The position numbers and the translations under genes are program-made. Under the pieces are notes generated by a model. It worked only from the letters and a program-made list of their open reading frames with translations, did no database searches and was not told the origin of the DNA. Shown in pieces: positions 47,008 to 58,390 of a stretch of 64,000 nt of DNA. How positions within the stretch are numbered: the stretch's first letter is position 1; each line of letters begins with the position of its first letter. Source of the DNA: Epinephelus fuscoguttatus (lineage: Eukaryota; Chordata; Actinopteri; Perciformes; Serranidae); the NCBI RefSeq assembly GCF_011397635.1, contig NC_064756.1, positions 22,560,907 through 22,624,906 on the forward strand, read 5' to 3'.

Positions 47008-47490
47008 GTGAGTGGTTGCTGCAGAGCTTTTTTTTTTTTTTCAAGAATTCTTTTTTAAATGGCATTTTAAATTTAAAATGGCTATAAATATAGTTGAAAT
47101 AGCATTATGAATAAATCAGAATCAGACTTTACTGACCCACTTAATGTGCACTATTACATTGATTTGGTGTCACTGGAGCAAAATAAATAAATAACAGCAA
47201 TAGAAATAGAAAAATAAGACCAGACATCTGGAGAAAATATATTAAAAAGGGTGTTGTAATACAATTGTAGATACAATTTTTTATTATACAGTGATATACA
47301 AATACACATGAACAATTAAGTTTCGGGGCGAAGTAATGTTCTGTTTGTATGCAAACATATCTGTTAGTCCAGTGCAATCCTCAGTGTAGATAAATATGCA
47401 GTTTCATAACATTATACCATGATTATCAGCCATAGGTTCTGACTTTTGCAGATTTTGGCAGTCACATTAAATTTAACTTTTCCCCTCCAG
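47008..47490 (+). other. dscaml1: Last dscaml1 intron
   Basis: Phase-1 intron of 483 bp, AT-rich. The part around 47110-47140 (aatcagaatcagactttact) resembles a widespread teleost repeat terminus, though too little is present to assign. Confidence 0.5.
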
Positions 47491-48056
47491 GTGACTACTG
47501 CAACCTACCCCTCTACATGAAGTCAGATCCCTTCTTCCGAAAGCAGTCAGAGCATCATGACCCATGTCCAGTGGTTCCACCACGTGAAGCCTCTATTCGT
47601 GGCCTGGCCCAGAGGGCATACCACACCCAGGGCCGTCACGTGACTATGGACTCTGCAAAGCAGCAGGCCCTAAGCATGGGCCACTCTGGCCTCTCCAACC
47701 TCACTTCCTCTGGGGCTTCCTCTGGAGGAGCAACAGGGGGCTGTGGTGGAGGTAGTGGGGGAGCGTCTGCTAGCTCTAGCAGCTCCACACTTCCCCAGAG
47801 GACTCTCACCATGCCGGGCTCCTCTGCCTCAGTGGCCCAGAGTGCAGCCGCAGCTGCTGCTGCTACTGCTGCAGCTGCTGCATCATCATCCTCCGGTGCC
47901 ACGGGAGGGACTCCTGGAGGTGCCTCCTCATCCTCCTCCAAGATGGGAGGATCCAGAGACTCTCTTCTGGAGAGCAGCTCCTCGGGTTTAGGCAGACTGC
48001 AGAAGCAGAGGGATGGAGGGGCAGGGGCCTACTCCAAGTCATACACACTGGTGTAG
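47491..48056 (+). CDS. dscaml1: dscaml1 last coding exon, PDZ-ligand C-terminus
   Basis: 566 nt from acceptor ttcccctccag to the stop TAG at 48054. It opens SDYCNLPLYMKSDPFFRKQS and continues CPVVPPREASIRGLAQRAYH as in DSCAML1. The middle (about 47700-47940) is low-complexity Ser/Gly/Ala, unlike the Pro/Ala-rich stretch I recall for mammals. Conservation returns in KMGGSRDSLLESSSSGLGRL, ending GAGAYSKSYTLV. The last three residues TLV fit a class I PDZ ligand. Confidence 0.97.
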
Positions 48057-48974
48057 CCTGCCATCACTGCGGCTTGTCACTGTAACTCCTAATAGAATGC
48101 TGGTCAAGCCAGCGCTTGCCTGGAGCCTCTATGGAAAAGTGGGATGAGGAACATACACATACACAGCTGACCCGTCAGTGCCTGCGCTGTGCCAGGCTGC
48201 AGGGGGCTGGTTGGGTTCCCATTGACACTACTGTATGAAGGGGTCAGAGTTGGGTCTCCACAGCACAGGGGTTTGCCTTTCTTTCTGCCTGATTGCTTTC
48301 TATTATTATTGTGTCATCTTTCTCTATCCCTAATTTCATCACCCCGGACATCACTTGCCAAAACATAAATGATTTATCTGTTCACTTCATATTTTCATTT
48401 TCTGGTAAGGACACAGTACTAATGCACAAAATGCTTTCCATGTGCACCGTCTTGTTTTCTGGATCAAGACAGTCGTAGAATGAACCAGGTTGCTTGAGTT
48501 TTTGAGGTTTTTAGGTTTTTAAATATGTTACTTTTCTGTTCTCTGATGGAAGAAGAGCTCATATCACAGCATTGTGCCATGGCAGGATGCTTTTACTGTA
48601 TGCATAAACCACCAACCTTGGTGTTACACTGGCTCTGAGAGGTTACTCCATCATGGATTCACACATTAGAGGCAGTGGAAGGACTGTCGTCTCAATACCA
48701 GTTTTGAGATGTGGAGAATTTTCTTATTCATGCAATGGATGACACAGCATAGTGGTCTTAATTGATGCTTTTATAAACAGACTCAAATCAGAGGAAAAAA
48801 AAAAGTCAAGCATCATCAAGTGAAAGATGAATCCAAACTTTTTTTTTCCATCAGTTTTCTGTTTATTTTCTGATGATGGAAATATAATCTCATGTGCACT
48901 AAGAAAACGTTAGAATGGATCCAAGTAACAGAAACCTTCACAAGCCTGCGTGTGTGTGCGTGTGGGTGTATATG

Positions 48975-48982
48975 TGTAAATA
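48975..48982 (+). promoter_or_regulatory. Pumilio-type motif UGUAAAUA
   Basis: TGTAAATA in the inferred 3'UTR, a match to the PUM consensus UGUANAUA. Motif match only. Confidence 0.4.
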
Positions 48983-50027
48983 TATATATGTATACATGTG
49001 GCAGGCACACACCAACAGTGGACCTTTTTAAAATCAATCTGTATGCTGACCTCTCGGGCAGACGTCTGTGTCATAACTGAAATTCCCCCGCCCCCTTCAC
49101 TGTTAATTTTGTACCTGTGAAAGGGGATTCGGGGATAGTAACAATGATGATGCTGACAATGTAACACTATGATCCTAATTTGGACCAGCATTTTGAACTT
49201 TGTTTTATTAAGAGTGATTGACAGCATTGCTTAGGACGAGAAATTTTGAAGAGGGAGTGGGTTCAAAGGAGAGCAATTACAGATCAAAGAGGTTCATTTC
49301 TTTTGCTTCCTCGGAACAAAGGAAGATACCCTTTTATGATCCACCATGGCGCCACAATGCCATTATTCTTTAACTCATTTTACCTGTACCCATTTTACCC
49401 ATTTCTATCCTTCCCCACCTTCACTCCTACGCACCCAGTCCCCCATCATATCCATACAGTGTCACTGTGACCTACTGCTAGTGTACTGGCTAGTTAAAAA
49501 GACAGACAGACTGAGAGAAGAGGTCTAATATGCACAGACAGGCAGAAATGCTACTTGACGTTCAATGACAACTTGACAAGTTGCAAACATGCAGCAAATT
49601 TATTCAGATGATGTATACAAGAAAAATCATATTTGTATGAAGTGATCTTGAATTTATGACCGGACAATGACTTTGAGATTATTGACAGAGAGAGATCAAG
49701 TGTTGATAGAGTTTGCAGTTGTATTAGGGAAACGGGGAGAGGGGGGTTACATAGCAGAGAGAAATAAGTGGTCTTCAAAACTAAAAAATGTGTTTTCAAG
49801 TCCCTCCACCTCACTGAAATTTATTTTAGCTTTATGCATGGTACTGTATCTGCCAACTTTGAGTTCATTATGATTTTTTTTTTCCCATTTCTTCTCCCAA
49901 AGCTTAATCCCATAACAAAGATCGTTCCAAAAAAAGAGTTGCTCCAAATGTTTTGCAATGGTAAAACGTAACATCAGGGCTCTCGCAATAGAAAAAAAGA
50001 TATGATATATGTTTGTTTTCAAAAGTA

Positions 50028-50035
50028 TGTACATA
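50028..50035 (+). promoter_or_regulatory. Pumilio-type motif UGUACAUA
   Basis: TGTACATA in an AU-rich part of the 3'UTR. Motif match only. Confidence 0.4.
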
Positions 50036-51069
50036 TATATTTCTATTCAAATATATAGCAAATATATGAATATTGAAAAAAGCAGAGAAATATAAAAGCC
50101 GTTCTAATTGAAAATATATATAAAAGATCACAAGACAATCGCTCAGAGTGAAAAAACTGCAAGAAGGAAGGAAGAAAAAGAAGAGGAAGGCTTAAACGGG
50201 TAGCACAACCATGGACGGGAGATCTTGGAGAGACAGGAGGCGGTGTGAACGAAAGTTAAATGGTGAAACTGAGGTTTGAGGAATGATACAATGACCCCCC
50301 CTTGTGATTTTGTAAATGTTCCGGCTGCAGCACCTGTGCAGCGGGTCGCAGCTGGGAGGACAAGCACAGTAAAGTCAAACTATAGTGTGAGATTGTGTCG
50401 CTGGTTAACTGTGGTCTATGGCTCAGTGCAGAAAGTGTGGTGTTGAAAAAGAAAACCGTAAAACAAGGACAGCCTATACAGTAAGTGAGCCTATTGTAAT
50501 ATGTTGTGTTGTACCTTCCAAAGGTGTGTTCACAAACTCAATGCCATTACCTGACTATAATTAATGAAGACAAACAGACCGACGAGTATTTCTGTTTCTT
50601 ATCTGTGTCATAGCGAGTCCTGCCCAAACTCCGGGACTGCAGGCCAATAATCATACCGCACAGTAACAATTATATCTCCTCATATATGTATTAATGCTCC
50701 CTTTAAGTTTAAAACTAGACAGGAGAGAAATTAATTTAACTTTCCGTTGCTACTGGTTATGATGCCTTTCCTTTTGGCCTTTATGTTTCAAGACCTTGTT
50801 TTCAGTAAAACAAGGGTTTGGGAATGGGGTAGGCCTGTTTTAGCAACCAAAAACAGAGGCTTCCTTACTCCAGTTGTATGGATATTGGATGGAGTGATGA
50901 AACAAACTCCTGTCCGACCTGCTTTCCCCCAATTCTTCAGTGAAGTTGCCTCGACTATAAAACACCGATCTACTGTCAGTTTGCTCAAAGTGTATGTGAT
51001 GTATACCTTTAAAGAAAAGTCCACCTTCTGACACTTTTTGATCGTAACAGAGAATATTAACAATATGTA

Positions 51070-51390
51070 ACATTTAAAACAGTGGTTTTACATTTTGGGA
51101 AAGATGCCTATTTGCATTTTTGCTGAGCGTTAGATAAAAATATTCTGTACAAAAAAGTGTAAAAATGTTAAGGTGTGGTTCAGCCAGGAGAAGTCTTGTC
51201 CTCTTTGTGAGGTTGCCAGGCAACCAGCAGACACTTTGCATGGATTGAACAATTTAAATATGACGTGTTAATTAGTGAGCTCTGTGGTTCTTGTTACCTA
51301 CGAACAGAGCCAAGCTAGCTATTCCAATCTTGTTATCTTACTCTGTAGCAAATAATCATATTTCCCAAATGTCAAATTATTCCTTTAATT
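51070..51390. repeat. MITE-like repeat, copy 2, inside the 3'UTR
   Basis: The left end cattttgggaaagatgccta and the right end tttcccaaatgtcaaattat...cctttaa are roughly inverted. The left end matches the repeat at 3745-4200. It would be part of the dscaml1 transcript if the distal poly(A) site is used. Confidence 0.65.
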
Positions 51391-51977
51391 TTTTCCCAGT
51401 ACATATTTTAAATATTATATAGAGTATTTTTTTTGTATTTTTGTGTATTGAATTCTAAACAGCCTTATGTGAACTTCTCACAGTATTGCAGGAGTACTTT
51501 GGTGAACAATCCTGACTTCTGGATTTTGTTTTTGTCCTCCTACAATCATGAAATATTTTTTAGGCAACAATTAAATAATTCCAGATGTTGGCCCTTTTTT
51601 GGTTTGCTTTTGAGGCTATTTGCAAACCATACTGCTGTGTGGAATTAGTAACCATACTGTACACCAGTGCTTTATAGTACAGTACTTTCCCCCCTTATTG
51701 AATGTGGTAGCATGCTGATGTTTTGGCAGCAGCCTATCTTAACATTAGGACATATATCTGCCATATTTCAATGAGTAATGGTTAACTTAGGGTGGATTTT
51801 TTTTTCTTAATATACAACAACATACTTTTCAAACTGACTCTGTGTTCATGAGGTTAACTTCACATGCGCTACTTCCCCAACCTTTCCCACATCTGCTCAA
51901 CCAATCAGATCTTCCCCTCTCACTGTACCCCTTGCCCACATATACAACATTATTTCTACTCCATAATAGAAGACTCG

Positions 51978-51985
51978 TGTACATA
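51978..51985 (+). promoter_or_regulatory. Pumilio-type motif UGUACAUA
   Basis: Third UGUANAUA octamer in the inferred 3'UTR. Motif match only. Confidence 0.4.
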
Positions 51986-52566
51986 GGAAAGTGTTTTGTA
52001 TAAATGAGTACTATTTTCGACATCTTCACTAGAAACCAGGGCACAATGTAAACTTTGAACTGAAGTTATTGTAATGAAACAGAAGAGGACTTAATGAAAA
52101 ACTATAGAATTATACAGACACTGCTTTATCTTGATTTATGGACCAGTTGAAACATGTCAGAGTGGACCATGCATAGTTAACAACAATATTTATTTCTTTT
52201 TTTACAGGACATTTGGTTGCATTGTCTCCTTTTTTTAAATTATTTTTTTAATCCTTTTCTTTTTCTCTTTGTCACAGGTTGCTTGATTTAGAGTTTGCCT
52301 TTTTTTTTAACTACTCCACTTTTTCGGGGGAGGACAGCAGCATTGCATGTTCTGAAAATTTTGCTGGTTATAAAAGAAAATGGGAAATGGTGAATTGAAC
52401 AATTTAAAAAGGGGGTTAATTAAAACATTTTAAAAATGCAGAGGTTGTTCCTTAAACTTTTATGGGGAAACGTTGCTTCAATTTGCAATTGCTTGTGTTT
52501 AACTCTACATTTTCTTTTCTATGAAAACAAACAAAAACAGAAAAAAGAGTACTCAACACCTTGTGC

Positions 52567-52572
52567 AATAAA
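52567..52572 (+). terminator. dscaml1: AATAAA polyadenylation signal of dscaml1
   Basis: Canonical AATAAA in gcaataaagc, followed within 40 bp by T-rich and TG-rich DNA (gaactgtgatgatatcattctttctttc) as expected of a cleavage region. It is the only canonical hexamer I found between the stop codon and the minisatellite. Confidence 0.7.
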
Positions 52573-52590
52573 GCTATCTTTTTATGAACT

Positions 52591-52985
52591 GTGATGATAT
52601 CATTCTTTCTTTCATAACCATGTAGCTTTTGATATAAAGGGCCTTCACTATTATCCACTTTTTACTGTAATCACAACATGTTGATCACTAGACTGACTTG
52701 TGTTTGAAAGCGTTTGGCTCTCTTGTCCCTTTGGTGCCCAACATTATAAGATCCACAGACCTCATTGTAAACAGCTTAAGCGAAAAGTAGTTCAAATGAA
52801 AAATGTTTACAGCTATGTCTGTGAATTTTGGAGCAATGGGGACATTGGTTCACGAAACAAATAGTATATTTAGATGCAATTATTTAATATTGTGATGATG
52901 ACAGAGGAATGTTTCCTATGGAGGTATCTTCATGTGATTCCACAAGAGGTGAGTGAGATTTATTACTATTACTATTATTATTATT
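52591..52985. other. Spacer between dscaml1 and the minisatellite
   Basis: About 400 bp without a recognisable gene. It ends in a degenerate trinucleotide stretch (TTA/TAG/CAG) at 52957-53010. Confidence 0.5.
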
Positions 52986-55035
52986 AGTAGTAGTAGCAGT
53001 AGCAGTAGACTTTTTTATAACCTATGACTCTTTATAGCATACTATACAATGACTTTTTTGTGATGTGTGTAATGCGGCAATTTTTTGACACTATACTATG
53101 GCAATTTTTTATGGCATACTATACAATGACATTTTAGTGTAATTTTTGTATTTACTATAATTTTTTGCCATTTTTTTTTACTATACTACATGTTTTTGAG
53201 TCAATTCTTTAGACTTACACACTATGCCAATTTTGTGTCATTTTTTAAAGGCATAACATAATTTGACAGTTTTTTATGTTTTTTTTTTACATACTATACT
53301 ATGACGTTTTTCTCATTTTTTTTAAAGTCATACTTAACTATTAAGTTTTGTGTCATTTTTTTAGACATACTATACTATGGCAATTTTTGGTCATTGTTTT
53401 AGACATACTATGCTATAACGTTTTTGTGTCTTTTTTTTTTTTACATACTTTACTACAATGTTTTTGTGTCATTTAGAATGATGGGATGAATGATGGGTTT
53501 TTTCTCATTTTGTAATGTGATACTTTACTATGACGTTTTGTGTCATTTTTTTAGACACACTCTATTATGATGTTTTGTGCCATTTTTTAGACATGTTATA
53601 CTATTACATTTTTGTCATTTTTATAAGACAAACTTTACCATGACATTTTTTGTCATTTTTTTAGACATACTATACATTGACATTTGTGTGTCATTTTTGA
53701 AACATTATATACTATGATGTATTTGTGTCATTTTTTTGAAGACATACAATAGTATGACATTTTTGTGTCATTCTTAGACATACTGTACTATGAAGTTTTT
53801 GTGTTTCTTTTTTTTAGTTATACTTTACTATGCAGTTTTTGTGTCATTTTTTAAAGACATACTATACTATGACATTTTTGTGTCATATTCTTAGACATAC
53901 TATAATATTATGTTTTTAAGTAATTTTTTAAAGTCATACTTCACTATGATGTTTTTCATGTAATTTATTTAGATATACTATACTATAACCTTTTTGTGTC
54001 ACTTCTTAAAAAAGATGCTATACTATGACGTTTTTGTGTCATTTATTACAGATATACTATACTATGACATTTTGTGTCATTATTAAACACATACTATACT
54101 ATGACGTCCTGGGTCATTTTTTAAAGACATACTATACAATGACATTTTTGTGTCGTTTTCTTACACATACTATAGTGTGACTTTTTTGTATCATTTTTTT
54201 TAGGACATACTACACTATGACATTTTTGTGTAACTTTAAAAACATACTATACTATGATGTTTGTGGGTCTTTTTTGAGGGGGGGAATACTATTCTATAAT
54301 ATTTTTGTGTCATTTTTTAAAGACATACAATACTCTTATGTTTTTTAGTCATTTTTTAGACAAAGTATAAAATGACATTTTGGGGTCTTTTTGGACATAC
54401 TATACTCTGATATTTTCATGTCATTTATTAAACACAGACTATACTATGACCTTTATGTGTCACGTTTTAAAAAAAAATGCTATACTATGATGTTTTTGTG
54501 TCATTTCATTAGACATACTATACTATGACATTTTATGTCAATTTTATACACATACTATACTATGACTTTTGGGGTCATTTTTCAAAGACATACTATACTA
54601 TGACTTTTGGGGTCATTTTTCAAAGACATACTGTACTATGACTTTTGGGGTCATTTTCTTAGACATATGATGTTTTTGTGTCATGTTTTAAAGACATACT
54701 ATAGATTGACATTTTGGGTCATTTTTTCTTGTCTTTCATGTCATTTATTAAACACATACTATACAATGACATTTTTTTGTTGTTTTCTTAGACAAATTAT
54801 ATTGTGACGTTTTTTGTATCACTTTTTTTAAGGACATGCTACACTATGACATTGTTATGTCACTTTTTTTAAAAACATACTATCATATGATGTATGATGA
54901 TTTGTGTCAGTTAATTCTACATGCTATACTATGACATTTTTGTGTCATGTTTTTGCACATACTATACTATGACAATTTTTTGTCACTTTTTAAAGAAATG
55001 CTATACAATGATCTTTTTTTGTCATTTATTAAAGA

Positions 55036-55112
55036 CGTACCAGAGAACATGCAAACTCAGCACAGAAGGGCTCCCTCCTGGGATCGAACCAGAAACCCTC
55101 TTGCTGTGATTT
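55036..55112 (-). mobile_element. SINE-like fragment inside the minisatellite
   Basis: The segment gagaacatgcaaactcagca ... gggatcgaaccagaaaccct ... cttgctgtga breaks the tandem pattern. On the minus strand it resembles the tRNA-like box-B context (GGTTCGATCCC) of a common teleost interspersed repeat ending in GAGTTTGCATGTTCTC. It is partial and probably carried into the array by insertion. Confidence 0.55.
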
Positions 55113-55130
55113 GTGTCACTTTTTTAGACA

Positions 55131-55166
55131 TACTATACTATGACATTTTTATGTCATAGTATAGTA
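55131..55166. repeat. Perfect palindrome, 16-bp arms, 4-bp loop
   Basis: tactatactatgacat - tttt - atgtcatagtatagta. Here the minisatellite unit meets an inverted copy of itself. Confidence 0.92.
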
Positions 55167-56033
55167 TGATGATGTATGATACTATCATGTATTTCAGACA
55201 TACCATACTACAACGTTTTTGTGTTATTTTTTGGTTGTACTATACTATAACATTTTTGTGTCACAATTTTTAAGGACATACTACACTATGACGTTTCTGT
55301 GTCACTTTTGAAAGATATACCATACTATGACATTTCTGTGTCATTTTTTAGTTGTGCTATACTATTACATTTTTGTGTCATGTTTTTGCACATACTATAC
55401 TTTGACATTTTTGTGTTATTTTTCAAAGAAATACTATACAATATTTTTTTGTCATTTATTAAAGACATACTATACTATGATGTTTGTGGGTCATTTTTTG
55501 GACATACTGTACTATCATGTTTCTATATCATTTCTTTCAGCATACTATACTATTACATTTTTGTGTCACTTTCTAAAAAATATATTATTGTATGATGTTT
55601 TTGTGTCATTTAGTAGAGACATACCATCCTACGATATTTTTGTGTCTTTTTTTTAGACATACTATACTATGACCTTTATGTGTCACTTTTTAAAGGACAA
55701 ACTATACTATAACAATTTTGTACCACTTTTTTAAAGACATATACTGTGATGTTTGTGGGTCATTTTTTGGACATACTATACTATGATGTTTCTTTGTCAT
55801 TTATTAAAGACATACTATACTATGACATTTTATGTCAGTTTTATACACATACTATACTATGACCTTTATGTGTCACTTTTTAAGGACATGCTATACTATG
55901 ATTTATTGATACATTTATTACACACTTAATATACTATGACGTTTTGGGTAATTTTTTAAAGATATACTATATTATGACATTTTTGTGTCGTTTTCTTAGA
56001 TATATTTTACTGTGACATTTTTGTATCACCTTT

Positions 56034-56990
56034 TTAGGACATACTATAATATGATGTTTTTGTGTCAATTAATTCGACATGCTATTGAGAGTATGACATT
56101 TTTTTGTCATGTTTTTGCACATACTATACTATGACATTTTTGTGTTATTTTTTTTTAAAGAAATACTATACAAAGTTTTTTGTCATTTATTAAAGACATA
56201 CTATACTATGATTCTTTCAACATAGTATACTATTACATTTTTGTGTCACTTTTTAAGGACATGCTATACTATGATGTCTTTCATGTCATTTATTAAACAC
56301 TTACTATACAATGACATTTTTGTGTCGTTTTCTTAGACATACTATACTGTGATGTTTTTTTGTATCACTTTTTTAGGACATACTATAATATGATGTTTTT
56401 GTGTCAATTAATTCGACATGCTATTGAGAGTATGACATTTTTTTGTCATGTTTTTGCACATACTATACTATGACATTTTTGTGTTATTTTTTTTAAAGAA
56501 ATACTATACAAAGTTTTTTGTCATTTATTAAAGACATACTATACTATGATTCTTTCAACATAGTATACTATTACATTTTTGTGTCACTTTTTAAGGACAT
56601 GCTATACTATGATGTCTTTCATGTCATTTATTAAACACTTACTATACAATGACATTTTTGTGTCGTTTTCTTAGACATACTATACTGTGATGTTTTTTTG
56701 TATCACTTTTTTAGGACATACTATAATATGATGTTTTTGTGTCAATTAATTCGACATGCTATTGACAGTATGACATTTTTGTGTCATGTTTTTGCACATA
56801 TTATACTATGACAACTTTTTGTCACTTTTTTTTAAAAACATTCTATACAGTGATGTGTGTGGGTCATTTTTTTGGACATACTATACAATGATGTTTCTAT
56901 GTCATTTTTTTTTAGCATACTATATGATGACATTTTTCTGTCACTTTTATAAGACATATATGTCGTTCATATATTTTATGACACTCACTT
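56034..56990. repeat. Higher-order tandem duplication, period 338-339 bp
   Basis: The marker attcgacatgctattga recurs at 56072 and 56411, and attcgacatgctattgaca at 56749, giving spacings of 339 and 338 bp. The sequence between the first two markers is repeated almost without change. Recent amplification of a multi-unit block is inferred. Confidence 0.9.
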
Positions 56991-57968
56991 AAACCTTTAG
57001 TACTGACTTTAGCCTTCCATAATTGTTTTTTCATAGAAATCCAACATTTAATGTATGAAAAAAAATCTATAAATTGTCTTACCTAAAGTTACCTTTAGTG
57101 ACCTGTTTAAAGTTGAACAAATGCATGTGTGATGATATTAATGAATACAGACATACATTATAACCAATGAAATAGTCATATAATCTAATTTTAGATTATA
57201 TGACCTTCTTGTCAGTCAAGATGAACGAGGCCAATCCAGTTACGCAATTGGCATTTTGTTCACTTTGTTCTGGATGTGTGGACAGTGAAATAGTATTTTA
57301 AAAAACAAAACAAAAACAAAATAAACAAACAAGCGAAACTGCATGGGGACTTTTAAAGCTACTATCACATTATGGATGAGGCACCTGGGCATGTAGTTCA
57401 TTCATAGTATGATTCAGAACCTGATCAAAACACTAGAGGGCATCATGTTGCAATGAAACACAGCAGAGGCTTTCAGAGGAGTTTATTGAAATAGATTGCT
57501 GACATTTAAACATGTTTTCTTTTGAAAAATCCACAATGTTGACAAATTATTTGATTATATGTATTTATTTTTTCATATTCATACACTCCAAACACTGGTT
57601 ATACATATTTACATCATACTCACAGACACACACTCTCACAGTCACTCTGTCACCACAACACATCAAAACTATCATTCATTCAGATGTATAGTTATTATAA
57701 TGTGTATCATTCACATAGAATTTTAGATATTATTATTACAAGCTGTTTGAAATGTAAGCTAAGCTGTATATTATTGTTTATATTGTGTCACTAATCCAGG
57801 AGTATTTATCATGCAGTTTGAATGTATGTACAATGTACATTGTATGTACTTGAGTGCATATGTGCACTTGTGTATGTCATCACAAAGTTCATCCATCTTT
57901 AGTGAATCCACGTACGTTCCACCTGCTGCTAGCTTGCAGAACCGGTTTCACCACCCCTATTTGTCCAG
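56991..57968. other. AT-rich region with the likely 3'UTR of the minus-strand gene
   Basis: No coding evidence. Minus-strand AATAAA hexamers (plus-strand TTTATT) lie at 57482-57487 and 57564-57569, 400-490 bp beyond the stop codon of the IQ-motif gene, and could end its transcript. Confidence 0.45.
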
Positions 57969-58105
57969 CTACTTGCCGTTCTTGTGTTTCTTCTGTTGAA
58001 ACTTCCTAAAATGGGTCTGGATAGTGGCGGCAGCCTTCTCAACTTCAACAGGGCTTAGTGGAGGAACAGCGGGCATGGTGCATGTCCCATTGCTGGCATT
58101 GGAGT
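57969..58105 (-). CDS. IQ-motif protein, last coding exon
   Basis: 137 nt with stop, read right to left. The acceptor tatcccttgtgtcctgtcgtgctcag is strongly pyrimidine-rich, and the exon is entered in phase 1. It encodes SNASNGTCTMPAVPPLSPVE, then VEKAAATIQTHFRKFQQKKH and KNGK-stop. The IQ motif IQTHFRKFQQKK closely resembles IQSQFRKFQKKK of PCP4/PEP-19, a small neuronal calmodulin regulator. The acidic stretch that precedes the IQ in PCP4 is absent. A contiguous 77-codon frame from an ATG at 58202 is possible, but the phase-matched upstream exons favour splicing at 58105. Confidence 0.75.
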
Positions 58106-58347
58106 CTGAGCACGACAGGACACAAGGGATAGCCAGAGAGGCTGAGGCAATAGCCGTGGAGACAAAGTCTGTGGCAATGATGTTCAAACACATGGTTTTC
58201 ATATTAGCCTTGATTTAAGCGGGCTATTTTTCTGGTTAAAGTTTGAATGAGTCCAATTTGACACTTGATTTGAAACAAGCAACTTTAAGGTGGATTATTA
58301 TAGCAGAAAAATAGCCTGCATTTTCATTAATTAATGGTGTTACTTAC

Positions 58348-58390
58348 TCTTCCTGTAAACACCTATGCTGTTCCTCCTGAGGCCATCAAA
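58348..58390 (-). CDS. IQ-motif protein, 43-nt exon
   Basis: Acceptor ctgtttcattcacag, donor GAAGA|gtaagt (perfect). It is entered in phase 0 and left in phase 1, which fits the next exon. It encodes FDGLRRNSIGVYRK, a basic segment with an RRNS sequence that fits a basophilic kinase site. Too short for ORF tracks; support is the two splice sites and the phase match. Confidence 0.7.

Larger units (their letters stand above)
3453..52590 (+). other. dscaml1: dscaml1 gene body, 3' part (32 coding exons plus 3'UTR)
   Basis: Single-pass type I membrane protein of the immunoglobulin superfamily. The DSCAM family mediates homophilic recognition, self-avoidance and synaptic targeting of neurons at the cell surface. 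In the window I can join 32 exons with GT-AG boundaries into one frame of 1,915 codons plus stop. Domains follow the family order: Ig2 (part)-Ig9, four FN3, Ig10, two FN3, transmembrane helix, cytoplasmic tail. Human DSCAML1 is about 2,050 residues, so roughly the first 140-170 residues (signal peptide, Ig1, start of Ig2) are missing on the left. Identity to DSCAML1 rather than DSCAM rests on recalled family sequence: the tail segments SFDTPVKGPPQGPRLHIDIP and SRDSLLE and the FN3 sequences are DSCAML1-like. The 3' end is set by the AATAAA at 52567 and is approximate. Confidence 0.95.
48057..52590 (+). other. dscaml1: dscaml1 3'UTR
   Basis: About 4.5 kb from the stop codon to just past the only AATAAA that I found on the plus strand, at 52567. 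ATTAAA variants near 51571 and 52420 could give shorter forms. It contains three UGUANAUA Pumilio-type octamers at 48975, 50028 and 51978 and a MITE-like repeat at about 51070-51390. No transcript data, so the extent is inferred. Confidence 0.7.
52986..56990. repeat. 4-kb AT-rich minisatellite, unit about 40 bp
   Basis: Tandem, diverged repeats of a unit close to acatactatactatgacatt followed by tttgtgtcattttttaaag, about 39-42 bp. On the order of 90-100 units are estimated by eye. The open frames here (repeats of LYYDIFVSF-like peptides) are products of the repeat and not genes. The array lies between the 3' ends of two convergent genes. Confidence 0.93.

Noticed and set aside
54607..56992. 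Several 60-110-codon open frames with repeated LYYDIFVSF-like peptides
   Set aside because: They are translations of the minisatellite unit, with no start context or conservation.
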